A DNA stretch of 64,000 bases from Tenacibaculum sp. SZ-18 (GCF_002813915.1 NZ_CP019335.1:790388-854387), one strand, 5' to 3'; positions 7,404-15,468 are shown, counted from the stretch's first letter. Numbers and translations are program-made. The notes: generated from the letters alone by a model not told the origin.

Positions 7404-8287
7404 ATTTTAGAAAGTATTTAGAAGATAACAAGTATAGTAAATCAACAATAACAGTACATTTATTAAGAGTAAAAAGATACACAGATTGGTTAGAATGGTA
7501 TGGTAAACATAGTGTAGAAATACAGTACAATGAGTTGTTACAATATGTGAAATATTTACAGGAAAAGAAGCAATATCAAAGAGCGTCAATCAATAATGAA
7601 TTACGTGCAGTAAAACTGTATTACGATTATCTTATCGAGGAAAAACACACAATGTACAATCCAGCAGAAAATATAGTTATAAGAGGAAAGTATATTAAAG
7701 TTATAAAAGAAACACTAACAGAAGAAGAATTAGAAGATTTATATTATAGTTACAATATAGATCATCACGATACATTTTTTAAAGCTACCAAATTAAGAGA
7801 TAAAGTAGTATTAGGTTTAATGTTGTTTCAAGGATTAACAGCAATAGAAATTTATAGTTTACAGGAATATCATTTACAATTACAAAAAGGTATTATAGAA
7901 ATCCCAAGAACAAGAAGAAGCAATCCAAGAACTCACAAACTACAACCTTTACAAATGTTGACAATATTAGAGTATATAAATACAACAAGAAATTATTTAA
8001 CCAATCGAATACAAACAAGTAATAATGAACAATTAATTTATGGAAGTAGTCATCAAATAAATGCTATCACAGGAAGAATTATAAAAAAGTTAAAAAGATA
8101 TAATAATAAAGTTACTAGTTACTCACAACTAAGAAGTAGTATTATAATCAATTGGTTACAACATTATAATTTACGAAAAGTACAATACTTAGCAGGACAT
8201 AGATATATTAGTTCTACAGAAAAATATGTACAAGATAATTTAGAGAAGCTACACGATATTGTAAATACGTATCATCCGATTAATTAA
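7400..8287 (+). CDS. Degenerate tyrosine recombinase TyrB, repeat copy 2
   Basis: Identical to 901-1788, 295 residues. Catalytic Arg I is replaced by T147 and the first His of HxxR by S242, while R245, H267 and Y276 remain. Because both copies share the same changes and the frame is intact, the protein is maintained rather than decaying, which fits a structural or specificity subunit of a TyrA-TyrB complex. Confidence 0.9.
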   Translation: MNFRKYLEDNKYSKSTITVHLLRVKRYTDWLEWYGKHSVEIQYNELLQYVKYLQEKKQYQRASINNELRAVKLYYDYLIEEKHTMYNPAENIVIRGKYIKVIKETLTEEELEDLYYSYNIDHHDTFFKATKLRDKVVLGLMLFQGLTAIEIYSLQEYHLQLQKGIIEIPRTRRSNPRTHKLQPLQMLTILEYINTTRNYLTNRIQTSNNEQLIYGSSHQINAITGRIIKKLKRYNNKVTSYSQLRSSIIINWLQHYNLRKVQYLAGHRYISSTEKYVQDNLEKLHDIVNTYHPIN

Positions 8288-8759
8288 CCAAGTGTTCTTC
8301 GCTTTTGCTCAGGGTTTAATGTTTTTTACTTCCGTTTACACTCTAGTAAAAACGGTTATAAGGTGTTCTCTTCACGCCAACTATTAAAAACATTTATTAC
8401 TGTAATCTTCCGTAAACTCCAGTTCCAGTAAAAATATTTTTGCCATCACTTCTGTTCCGTTCACTCGCAACTACTCTTCTTTTTTAGTGTCACTATTTTT
8501 AATCAAAAATATCGCCACAAAAAAATAACCGTTGCTTCATTAAGGCTCGCCGCTTTTGCCTCACTCTACTGCGGTTTTTAAAGGAATTTAATATTGATTA
8601 GAAATTGGATTTTAAAAACCTTGTGGCACACAAATCGCAATGCGTTGCTTGCTATTATTTGTCTGTCAAGTTCGGCGCTCGCTGTAGCTTCGCCTTGGTT
8701 TTGCGTTGCACGCAGCTTGGCTGTAGGCACCATAACTTTTTACAAATCTGAATGAAAAA

Positions 8760-8892
8760 CAAGTCATTTTAAAACCTTGGAATTATCCGCCGCATCATCC
8801 AAGCAAAACACCAAGTTTTTAAAACGTTTTACATCATAACTTAAAAGAGGTTGCTGAAGCTGTGGATTTAAGTTATGATTTAAAATGACTTG
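8760..8892. repeat. Nested inverted repeat in the non-coding tail (copy 2)
   Basis: Left arms CAAGTCATTTTAAA (8760-8773) and ATCATAACTTAAA (8833-8845) are both complementary to the continuous right arm 8867-8892. Identical to 2261-2393. Confidence 0.8.
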
Positions 8893-8961
8893 CTTTTAGA
8901 ATCCAACATTTTACGAAGTAATGCAGAAACTTACCAAGTGCGCTGGCTGAAGCCGGCTATT

Positions 8962-9024
8962 TAACATAGTGGCGTTATAGTACAGAAATCCAAATGAATG
9001 TTAGTATAACAGCACATTATGTTA
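8962..9024. repeat. Imperfect inverted repeat next to Rhs junction (copy 2)
   Basis: Arms 8962-8979 and 9005-9024 around a 25-bp spacer, the same as 2463-2525. Confidence 0.55.
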
Positions 9025-9179
9025 CAATAGCTTGGGAATATCTAACGTAATTTTTTATTTTTACAAAAGGAAAGATTAATGAAGATAGAACGTTCATTTA
9101 TATAAAAATTTGTTGTTGAGTATTAGAAAAATGCGACCGTTGTTAAAAAAAATGTGTAAAGTAAGACTACAATGGGAAT

Positions 9180-10550
9180 ATGATATCCGATGCTAATAGA
9201 GGTATCACTAGTATTGAATACAATCACTTAAACCTACCAACTAGAGTTACTATAGATTACGATGCGGAAGGATATATAGAGTATGTTTATGATGCTGCAG
9301 GAAGTAAATTATCTAAAAAAGTATATTCAGTAGATAATAATAATGTCCCTATTACTACCGATTACGCAGGTAATTATATCTATGAGAACGGAGCTTTACA
9401 ATTCTTCAACCACGCAGAAGGTTACACACAACCTGCTATTGCGAGCGGTAGCGCGGCAATCTCATCATTTGAGTACGTTTACCAATACAAGGATCATTTA
9501 GGAAATATTCGTTTATCATATACTGATGTAAATGGTGATGGTGTAATTACTGCAAGTACAGAAATCATTGAAGAAAAGAATTACTATCCTTTTGGTCTAC
9601 AACATGAAGGGTATAATAATGATTATTCTGGTATTGGGAATTCAATTGCGGAGAAGTTTAGTTTAAACGGAAAGGAATTAGAAGAAAGTTTAGGATTAAA
9701 CTTACACGAAATGGATATGCGTCAATATGATGCTACTATTGCTAGATGGACTGGTATTGACCCTGTAACGCATCACAATTTTTCTACCTATAGCGCTTTT
9801 GATAACAACCCTGTGTTTTGGGCTGATCCTTCTGGTGCAGATAGTGAAACAGTTGAAGAATATTTTAATAGACAGGTAGCTATTGATGAAGGTAGAGAGT
9901 ATAAGGGATCAAATGTAAATACTTCTGATATTGTTAATAAACAATTTAATAGTACAGAGGATGGAGGTCGTTCAAGAATTGATTATGAAGATGGAACATC
10001 TACATTTTTATCAGCCAGAGATGTGCAAGATATCTTTAAAGCTATAGTCGATAGATATAATTCTATTCTAAGAGATAAAATGTGGAATGAAGCTATTGAC
10101 GAAAAATATAAAGGGAAAATAAATATTAATAATTATAAACAGATATACTCTCAATACAAGGATACAAAACGTAATTTTGCCGATATAGATAAAATGATAG
10201 GAAAGAAACCTTGGTCATCTTTCTATGGTTCAGTTGAACTTGATGAAAATAATGGTTTATTAAAGGTTGATTATGCTTTAAGAGGTGATATTATGGTTTT
10301 TTATGGTTTTGGCACAGGGTACCTAGACGGTTTCAGCATGGCTAGAGATGAAAATGGTGATCCTACTGGTCAAAATGTTTGGGAAACGGGTCAAGATACT
10401 ATTACTAATTCAAATCCATGGGGAATTAAATTTACTAAAGCGGATATACCTACAATTAATAGGTTTTCTTTTAAAACTAATGAGTTAAGAATAAAATTTT
10501 GGAATGTTATGAAAAAGATTAAAGAAAATTTTAAAAAAACTTTAAAATAG
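9180..10550 (+). CDS. Orphan Rhs core fragment with variable C-terminal tip (cassette 2)
   Basis: A second headless Rhs end, 456 residues from ATG 9180; the conserved frame begins at 9165. Core residues 1-221 hold good motifs: GITSIEYNHLNLPT, TTDYAGNYIYENG, YQYKDHLGNIRLSY, YYPFGLQHEGYN, ARWTGIDPVTHHNFSTYSAF and the usual end NPVFWADPSGAD. This core is closer to the family consensus than that of cassette 1. Residues 222-456 are a unique tip, Lys- and Asp-rich, without a nuclease motif I can name. A lipoprotein gene starts 1 bp after the stop, the usual place for an immunity gene. No N-terminal shell is present, so delivery would need fusion to a full Rhs elsewhere. Confidence 0.88.
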   Translation: MISDANRGITSIEYNHLNLPTRVTIDYDAEGYIEYVYDAAGSKLSKKVYSVDNNNVPITTDYAGNYIYENGALQFFNHAEGYTQPAIASGSAAISSFEYVYQYKDHLGNIRLSYTDVNGDGVITASTEIIEEKNYYPFGLQHEGYNNDYSGIGNSIAEKFSLNGKELEESLGLNLHEMDMRQYDATIARWTGIDPVTHHNFSTYSAFDNNPVFWADPSGADSETVEEYFNRQVAIDEGREYKGSNVNTSDIVNKQFNSTEDGGRSRIDYEDGTSTFLSARDVQDIFKAIVDRYNSILRDKMWNEAIDEKYKGKININNYKQIYSQYKDTKRNFADIDKMIGKKPWSSFYGSVELDENNGLLKVDYALRGDIMVFYGFGTGYLDGFSMARDENGDPTGQNVWETGQDTITNSNPWGIKFTKADIPTINRFSFKTNELRIKFWNVMKKIKENFKKTLK

Positions 10551-10551
10551 T

Positions 10552-10953
10552 ATGAAATTTAACACTTTATTAATTTTAATTATTGCGTTAAGTATTTTTT
10601 CTTGTAAAAAAAATGTTGAAGAAGGCTTTTATATTGAAAATGAATCTTCTAAAATTTACAGTTTTAAAAGAAATCATTTCATAATATATAACTTGATAGA
10701 TTCAACATCAATAATTAAAAAGAATAGATTACTTTCAAAAGAGTATAGTATTATTGATTCCACTAATGATTCTATCCTTATTGTTAATTTTTTAGAGAAT
10801 GGTAAATACTCTTATTTGAAAAAAATTAATTTTCACAATAATTTTGATTTTTCTTTAAATGAAAATTGGTTTATTAAATCAACAATAGTGTTAATCGTTT
10901 TTTTTATTATGAGAGTATTAACAATTTGTATAGTTCATATGAAACTGAAATGA
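10552..10953 (+). CDS. Putative immunity lipoprotein, 5' part of frameshifted gene
   Basis: 133 residues starting 1 bp after the Rhs stop. A lipoprotein signal is clear (LLILIIALSIFSCKK, Cys18). The reading frame then gives a beta-rich, Lys/Asn-rich protein. From about residue 110 the frame turns hydrophobic (STIVLIVFFIMRVL), which looks like out-of-frame reading after a T8 run (10898-10905). One extra T would join it to the next ORF and give a 337-residue lipoprotein. Position and export suggest an immunity factor for Rhs tip 2 acting in the periplasm. No family is recognised. Confidence 0.6.
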   Translation: MKFNTLLILIIALSIFSCKKNVEEGFYIENESSKIYSFKRNHFIIYNLIDSTSIIKKNRLLSKEYSIIDSTNDSILIVNFLENGKYSYLKKINFHNNFDFSLNENWFIKSTIVLIVFFIMRVLTICIVHMKLK

Positions 10954-11564
10954 ATAAAGATTATTTAGAGAGTTTTAAATATGAATATAAAGGTCGTTTT
11001 TTTGATTTATTTCATGCTTATGAAGGATATTCAATTGTTATTCCTTTTAACTTGGATAAGAATAATTTTCACTTCCTAAATATTAACTTTGTTGATGATT
11101 CTTCTGAGATAGTTAGTTTTAATAGAATAAAAAGCACTAAGTTTGATGTTGATTTAATAGGTAAATGGAAAGCTCTTGATGATTACGAAATATTAAATTA
11201 TAAAACTTACTTTTATTATAATTCTAATGGTGTAAATAATTTTGAATATACACGATCAAAGGATTCAATTTCTAAGTTTTTAGATTATAGAAATATTCAG
11301 TTTACAGAAGACTTTAGATTCATTAGAAATACAGATAATTCAATTATTAGTCAAAACATACTTATGAGCCCTTTCAAGAATAAAATTTTTATTGAAAACG
11401 ATAGATTGGATTTTCAATATTTTAATATTATTTCAATTTCAAATGACTCGTTGAAAGTTAAATTATCTGTTCCTAATTTAACAATTAATTATGTAAGAGA
11501 AACTAGTAATGGATCAAATGAGCCCAGCTCCCGCCAGTTTGTAACTGGTGGCGAGTATGAGTAA
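10926..11564 (+). CDS. 3' part of the frameshifted putative immunity lipoprotein
   Basis: This frame is open from 10878, and the only start near its left end is a TTG at 10926, so it is unlikely to be an independent gene. Its residues (YSSYETEMNKDYLESFKYEY and on; LIGKWKALDDYEILNY) continue the character of the upstream lipoprotein. The -1 change at the T8 run may be a real null mutation, a phase-variable tract or a sequencing slip. The last 17 residues (GSNEPSSRQFVTGGEYE) come from richer GC DNA with a hairpin and look like a different sequence captured as the gene end. Confidence 0.5.
   Translation: MYSSYETEMNKDYLESFKYEYKGRFFDLFHAYEGYSIVIPFNLDKNNFHFLNINFVDDSSEIVSFNRIKSTKFDVDLIGKWKALDDYEILNYKTYFYYNSNGVNNFEYTRSKDSISKFLDYRNIQFTEDFRFIRNTDNSIISQNILMSPFKNKIFIENDRLDFQYFNIISISNDSLKVKLSVPNLTINYVRETSNGSNEPSSRQFVTGGEYE
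11532..11553 (+). repeat. Hairpin with TTTGTAA loop at the end of the lipoprotein gene
   Basis: GCCAG and CTGGT (with a GC-rich extension) are inverted around a 7-base TTTGTAA loop. Loop and stem look like a tRNA-Thr(UGU) anticodon arm, but no cloverleaf surrounds it. A related GGA-TTTGTAA-TCC hairpin is at 11709-11727. Confidence 0.45.
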
Positions 11565-11624
11565 GCAAAACACGCTATTTTAAAACCACAAAAAAAAGGT
11601 TTTATAGAGTAAATAATAATGCAA

Positions 11625-11656
11625 GAAGATGTACTTAGGTGCATCTTTTTGTTTTT
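11625..11656 (+). terminator. Terminator downstream of the Rhs-lipoprotein pair
   Basis: AAGATGTAC and GTGCATCTT around a short loop, with one T/G mismatch, followed by TTTTGTTTTT. It is placed to end the transcript of Rhs cassette 2 and its lipoprotein. Confidence 0.65.
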
Positions 11657-11763
11657 AGAGGAGATTTTGAATGAGTTTTGTCCAATGATGTTTGTTAACC
11701 CCGATAGAGCGGATTTGTAATCCATGCAATAACTTAACTTTAAACTATTTACTATTTATAATG

Positions 11764-11794
11764 GCTCGGAAATCATTTCCGAGCTATCTTTTTT
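11764..11794 (+). terminator. Strong hairpin with T-tract
   Basis: GCTCGGAAAT and ATTTCCGAGC are perfectly inverted around one base, followed by TATCTTTTTTT. No intact gene precedes it, so it may be the relic of a lost gene or element. Confidence 0.6.
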
Positions 11795-11890
11795 TAATTA
11801 GGTTGTCATTCTAGAGGAGTCGGGAATCTTATTTTTAGTAAGTTTTAATTAACTTTCATATCAAGTTTGTAATGTACTGCCGAAATTAAA

Positions 11891-12258
11891 GATTCCTTCG
11901 TCGTTTCGCTCCTCGGAATGACGTTTGTTTTTGTTCGTCATTGCGAGCCTAGCGAAGCAATCTCTTTAGGTTTACCCTCTTTTATCAATAATTTTGAGCG
12001 ATACTGTTTCATGTAAATAATAATATATTGAAGGGAAAGATTCCTTCGTCGCTACGCTCCTCGGAATGACGGTTATTTATTCGTCATTGCGAGCTTTACG
12101 AAGCAATCTCTTTAAGTTAAGTCTTTGTTTTATCAATAATGTTGAGCGATATTGTTTCATATAAATAATTATATTTTGATTAGAAAAGTTCCTTCGTCGT
12201 TTCGCTACTCGGAATGACGGTTATTTATTCGTCATTGCGAGCTTTGCGAAGCAATCCT
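11891..12258. repeat. Tandem REP-like palindromic repeats (about 149-bp period)
   Basis: Three copies of a block that opens with TTCCTTCGTCG, passes CTCGGAATGACG and CGTCATTGCGAGC and closes with CGAAGCAATC lie at 11891-11967, 12039-12112 and 12189-12258. The segments between them (TTTATCAATAAT, TTGAGCGATA, GTTTCAT) also repeat, so the whole unit is tandem, about 2.5 units. Each block can fold on itself because its two halves are inverted. A degenerate relative is at 54090-54168. Confidence 0.85.
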
Positions 12259-12459
12259 TTCCATTGTGTCTGTGTCTTTTTATTAATTGTAACTACCAGA
12301 AATTTATAAGTGAAAGTATTCGTTTTTAATACTTTTTTGTCATTTTATGATAGTAATTTAATAATAATTTCATATCTTCGTTCAATAGGTCTATCCTATG
12401 TTTTAAGGGAAAGTAAAATTTGGGGGAATGCTACTGAACTTAAACTAAAAAGACCAAAA

Positions 12460-12485
12460 AAAGCCTTTCTTTTAAGAAAGGCTTT
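12460..12485 (-). terminator. Terminator of the DUF4369 lipoprotein gene
   Basis: A perfect inverted repeat, AAAGCCTTTCTT and AAGAAAGGCTTT, with a T-tract on the minus-strand side. It lies 29 bp beyond the stop of the minus-strand gene. Confidence 0.8.
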
Positions 12486-12514
12486 ATATTTTTTAAGATA
12501 AAGGCAAGAGAATC

Positions 12515-13231
12515 TTATTCGTCTTTTTTCTTTTCCGCTTCTTTAATTTCATTTACAAATTTGTTCAAACGCTTTCCGTAATCTGAATTTTTTACTTTTT
12601 CTGATAAACTATTGTTAATGGTATCTAATAAATATAAATTAGCGTCATATAGCTCAGTTAATGCAATATATGGAGCTACTTCACTATCACTATTAGAGAC
12701 TGCAAAATTAGTGGCAAATAAGAAACGACGACGAATCAATTGATTAAATGCTTTTGCTAGGCTATCAACTTTGATTGTATCATTTTTAGAACGAGCTTCT
12801 AATTCTTTAGCAATGAAATCTAAACGTTTTGATTTAAATTGATTATCAATTTCGTTGAAATTCGTCATAATTGCTTGATTCAAAGATCCTGTAATCGTTG
12901 GATTTACTCCGAAGTTTTCAACATTGTCGTCTATAGTAATGTTTCCTTTTTCCCCAAAAAACATAATTTTTTTTGGTTGTGTATTTCCATCAAAAGTTAA
13001 GTAATACATTACAGGAGAATCAACATTATCTGTAAGTGTGAATCTATCATCTCCTAATAACTGAAGAGAATCTACTGAAACAATTACTGTATCTTTCATT
13101 TTTTGAAGATATAATGTTCCTTTTTTTAATCCTTTAATTTGACCTGTAATGATCATATTTCCCATTTTCTTATCAGATGAACAAGAAAAAGTAATAAAAG
13201 AAACCAATACTAATGCGATAATATTTCTCAT
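12515..13231 (-). CDS. DUF4369-type lipoprotein
   Basis: Start placed at ATG 13231 (MRNIIALVLVSFITFSCSS), because the longer frame to 13297 runs into the space before the upstream gene and would bury the signal peptide. Cys at the lipobox gives an outer- or inner-membrane lipoprotein of about 238 residues. The N-terminal half (MIITGQIKGLKKGTLYLQKM, then DSLQLLGDDRFTL, GNITIDD) matches the DUF4369 beta-sandwich often found before TlpA-like thioredoxins; here the thioredoxin part is missing and the C-terminal half is helical and Lys-rich. Function unknown. It follows the DUF819 gene on the same strand. Confidence 0.8.
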   Translation of the reverse strand: MRNIIALVLVSFITFSCSSDKKMGNMIITGQIKGLKKGTLYLQKMKDTVIVSVDSLQLLGDDRFTLTDNVDSPVMYYLTFDGNTQPKKIMFFGEKGNITIDDNVENFGVNPTITGSLNQAIMTNFNEIDNQFKSKRLDFIAKELEARSKNDTIKVDSLAKAFNQLIRRRFLFATNFAVSNSDSEVAPYIALTELYDANLYLLDTINNSLSEKVKNSDYGKRLNKFVNEIKEAEKKKDE

Positions 13232-13297
13232 AAATGTCTTAAATTTTCGATTGCAAATATGCGTAAATTTTATGGATTCTCTAGAATCGAATAACAT

Positions 13298-14692
13298 TTA
13301 ACTTACCCATTTCATTAGTAATGCACAGGCAAATGCACCATAAGTACCTAATGCGTAGCCAAGCACTGCTAGTAGTACACCAACTGGAGCTAATGAAGGA
13401 TGAAATGCTCCGGCAACAACAGGTGCAGATGCAGCTCCACCAATATTGGCTTTCGACCCAACTGCCAAAAAGAAATAAGGAGCTTTAATAAGTTTTGCTA
13501 CTAAAAATAACAAACCAACATGAATAATAATCCACACAAAACCAATAGCAAATAAGCTAATGTTTTCAACAATAGCGTTTAAATTCATTTTCATTCCAAT
13601 AGAAGCAACTAATAAATAAATAAAAACTGAACCGATTTTACTGGCTCCAGCGCCTTCGTAATTTCTGATTTTTGTAAACGATAAGAATACTCCAATAGTT
13701 GTTGCTGTAATTATTAACCAGAAAAATGAACTTCCTAATCCAAAATCAACAAGTGCAGGGACGTTATCTTTAATCCATTCGCCTAGGTTATCACCTACAA
13801 AATGTCCTAATGAGGTTACTCCAAATGCAATTCCTGTTAAAATAATTAAATCGTTAAAAGAGGGAACACGTGCAGTTTCAACCGTAAACTTTTCCATCTT
13901 ATTTTTTAATGTGGTAATAGCACTATTATCGGCTTTGAGCCATTTGTCAATAACATCCGATTTAGCAACTCCTAAAAGTAAAAAGACCATCCAAACTTCT
14001 GCGACTAGAACATCTACAACAGCCATTATGCTAAATAAACTATCGCTTACTTGCCATTGCTCTTTCATCGCAAGTTGGTTTGCACCACCACCAATCCAGC
14101 TTCCAGCAACCGTACTCAATCCTTTCCATAACTCTGTTCCTTGTACATTTGTCAAAATATCTGGAGCAACGAAATTGAAAAATAAAATAGCTAAGGGTCC
14201 ACCAATCATTACACCTAAAGTAGCCGTTAAAAACATGATTAAGGCTTTCGGACCTAAATTAAAAACTCCTTTTAAATCGATACTTAGTGTAAGTAAAACT
14301 AAAGAGGCCGGTAATAAAAATCTTGAAGAAATATAATAAATTTTACTTCCACCAATAAACTGTGAATACTCACTCGATGGAATATTATTAGTAGTAATAT
14401 AAGCTTTTAATGAAGTCAAGTTAGTAACCCCTTCTAAGTTATGATAAACAGATTGTAAGTGAGTAATGGTAGCTTTAACATCAATCCATTTGTCAGCGAT
14501 AATTCCTAAAGAACTAAAAATAGAGGGTAGGAAATAACATAATAGTAATGCAGGAATAACTTTATAAAACTTATAAAATTTGTGATGTTTTGAAGTATAA
14601 AAAATCCCAGCAAGTATTAAACAAAGGATACCAAAAATAATGGTATCACTTGCAAAAACAGGTATATCGTTATTGATTTCAGAAATATTCAT
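13298..14692 (-). CDS. DUF819 family membrane protein
   Basis: 464 residues, mostly hydrophobic, about eleven membrane segments. Motifs typical of DUF819 permease-like proteins are seen: STVAGSWIGGGANQLAMKE in the middle and GSKANIGGAASAPVVAGAFH near the end, two glycine-rich re-entrant-type loops as in ion or carboxylate transporters. Substrate not known. Probably in the same transcript as the DUF4369 lipoprotein, about 65 bp downstream of it. Confidence 0.85.
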   Translation of the reverse strand: MNISEINNDIPVFASDTIIFGILCLILAGIFYTSKHHKFYKFYKVIPALLLCYFLPSIFSSLGIIADKWIDVKATITHLQSVYHNLEGVTNLTSLKAYITTNNIPSSEYSQFIGGSKIYYISSRFLLPASLVLLTLSIDLKGVFNLGPKALIMFLTATLGVMIGGPLAILFFNFVAPDILTNVQGTELWKGLSTVAGSWIGGGANQLAMKEQWQVSDSLFSIMAVVDVLVAEVWMVFLLLGVAKSDVIDKWLKADNSAITTLKNKMEKFTVETARVPSFNDLIILTGIAFGVTSLGHFVGDNLGEWIKDNVPALVDFGLGSSFFWLIITATTIGVFLSFTKIRNYEGAGASKIGSVFIYLLVASIGMKMNLNAIVENISLFAIGFVWIIIHVGLLFLVAKLIKAPYFFLAVGSKANIGGAASAPVVAGAFHPSLAPVGVLLAVLGYALGTYGAFACALLMKWVS

Positions 14693-14728
14693 AAAAGTTA
14701 ATTTTGGCTAAAAGTAAGAATTCTATTA

Positions 14729-15388
14729 TTATTTCTTTTTTCTATGGTCAGTACTGATAGCAATTCCTAATTGAATTCTATCTAAGTTTTGATTATTGAT
14801 ATTAATACTCATGTAACCTAATTGTAGTTTTACAACTTTAGATAATTGGTATTTAACTCCCAATCCAAACCAGTTTTGATTGTATGCATCACCCCCGTCA
14901 AAGTCAAAAAAGATTTCATCATATATATAACTTGACCACTTTTTCGATATTGGATAGCCTAATCCTAGTTGATATCTTAATAAATGACCCGTTTGTGAGT
15001 TAAAAAAACGATGTTCTGCTCGTAAACGGTGAGCAAAACTTAATTCACCAAGTTTATGATTTGCTAATAAATCCTCGTAAATACGATGATCACCAAAAGT
15101 TCCTCCTTGAATTCCATAAGAAGTATCAGTATCTAAAAAAGCATAACCTAAAGTTGCACTAAAGTTTTTGTTGAATTTATAATTTGCGCCAAAACGTAAA
15201 ATATATTGTTGTAGATCGTCACCAATTTCAAAGAAGCGAAAATGAGCCATTGATTTTATGCTGAATTTATCAGTAAGTTTATGGGATCCATTGTACATGT
15301 ACCAGATACCAAGTTCCTTTTCTGGATTTTCCTGTGCATTTACTTGAAAAAAGACAAGTAATGTTAGAAGTACTACTATTTTTTTCAT
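14729..15388 (-). CDS. DUF2490 outer-membrane beta-barrel protein
   Basis: 219 residues with a signal peptide (MKKIVVLLTLLVFFQVNAQ) and alternating aromatic strands: NGSHKLTDKFSIKSMAHFRF, QYILRFGANYKF, HRLRAEHRFF, LLRYQLGLGYPISKKWSSY, QNWFGLGVKYQLS, KLQLGYMSININ. This matches the small DUF2490 barrels of Bacteroidetes. Role unknown. 36 bp upstream of the DUF819 start on the same strand, so probably one operon. Confidence 0.85.
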   Translation of the reverse strand: MKKIVVLLTLLVFFQVNAQENPEKELGIWYMYNGSHKLTDKFSIKSMAHFRFFEIGDDLQQYILRFGANYKFNKNFSATLGYAFLDTDTSYGIQGGTFGDHRIYEDLLANHKLGELSFAHRLRAEHRFFNSQTGHLLRYQLGLGYPISKKWSSYIYDEIFFDFDGGDAYNQNWFGLGVKYQLSKVVKLQLGYMSININNQNLDRIQLGIAISTDHRKKK

Positions 15389-15412
15389 TCTCTTTAAATA
15401 TGTTAGTAAACA

Positions 15413-15453
15413 AAAATAGAATCTCTAATTAAATAAACTAGAGATTCTATTTT
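15413..15453 (-). terminator. Terminator of the S9 peptidase gene
   Basis: AAAATAGAATCTCTA and TAGAGATTCTATTTT are perfectly inverted (15-base arms, 11-base loop), just after the peptidase stop codon. Confidence 0.85.
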
Positions 15454-15468
15454 AAAATTGGTTATATT

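Larger units (their letters stand above)
8288..9161 (+). other. Structured non-coding tail of recombinase unit, copy 2
   Basis: The second copy of the 870-bp non-coding region, with the TTCCGTnnAC motifs, the GC-richer island (about 8544-8734), the nested inverted repeat (8760-8892) and the imperfect inverted repeat (8962-9024). No gene or clear promoter was found in it. An in-frame TAA at 9162-9164 closes it immediately before the Rhs codons. Confidence 0.75.
6500..9175 (+). repeat. Long direct repeat, copy 2
   Basis: Matches 1-2676 at an offset of 6499. It ends at the same codon of the Rhs core as copy 1; the Rhs tip beyond differs completely. Homologous or site-specific recombination between the copies would excise a 6499-bp circle carrying Rhs cassette 1, the membrane gene, the XRE gene, the ATPase and one recombinase pair. 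Confidence 0.97.
11565..12459. other. Gene-free interval with repeats and hairpins
   Basis: About 900 bp between the Rhs island and the first core gene. It contains two terminator-like hairpins (11625-11656, 11764-11794), a TTTGTAA hairpin (11709-11727) and a tandem array of REP-like palindromes (11891-12258). No coding sequence looks real. It marks the right border of the accessory region. Confidence 0.7.

Noticed and set aside
1..8287. Integrated phage or conjugative element
   Set aside because: Recombinases and an ATPase are present but no structural, packaging, relaxase or type IV secretion genes; the unit is repeated and tied to rhs ends instead.
6477..8287. XerC/XerD pair
   Set aside because: Both are accessory, repeated, adjacent and overlapping, and TyrB lacks catalytic residues; chromosomal XerC/D are dispersed and fully catalytic.
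2681..10550. Complete Rhs toxins
   Set aside because: Both genes begin at the last core repeats, directly after an in-frame stop, and have no shell or export domain.
11489..11725. 78-codon minus-strand frame
   Set aside because: It lies across the end of the lipoprotein gene, a terminator and the hairpin-rich spacer; it is a by-product of those sequences.
11891..12258. CRISPR array
   Set aside because: Units are about 149 bp, palindromic over most of their length, the spacers are themselves repeated, and no cas genes are near.
12310..12501. 63-codon frame on the plus strand
   Set aside because: It runs through the terminator hairpin of the opposite gene and its end is that palindrome; no domain or start context.
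13298..14692. Glutamate:sodium symporter (GltS) for the DUF819 gene
   Set aside because: The general permease fold is similar but the glycine-rich motifs fit DUF819 better and no substrate evidence exists.
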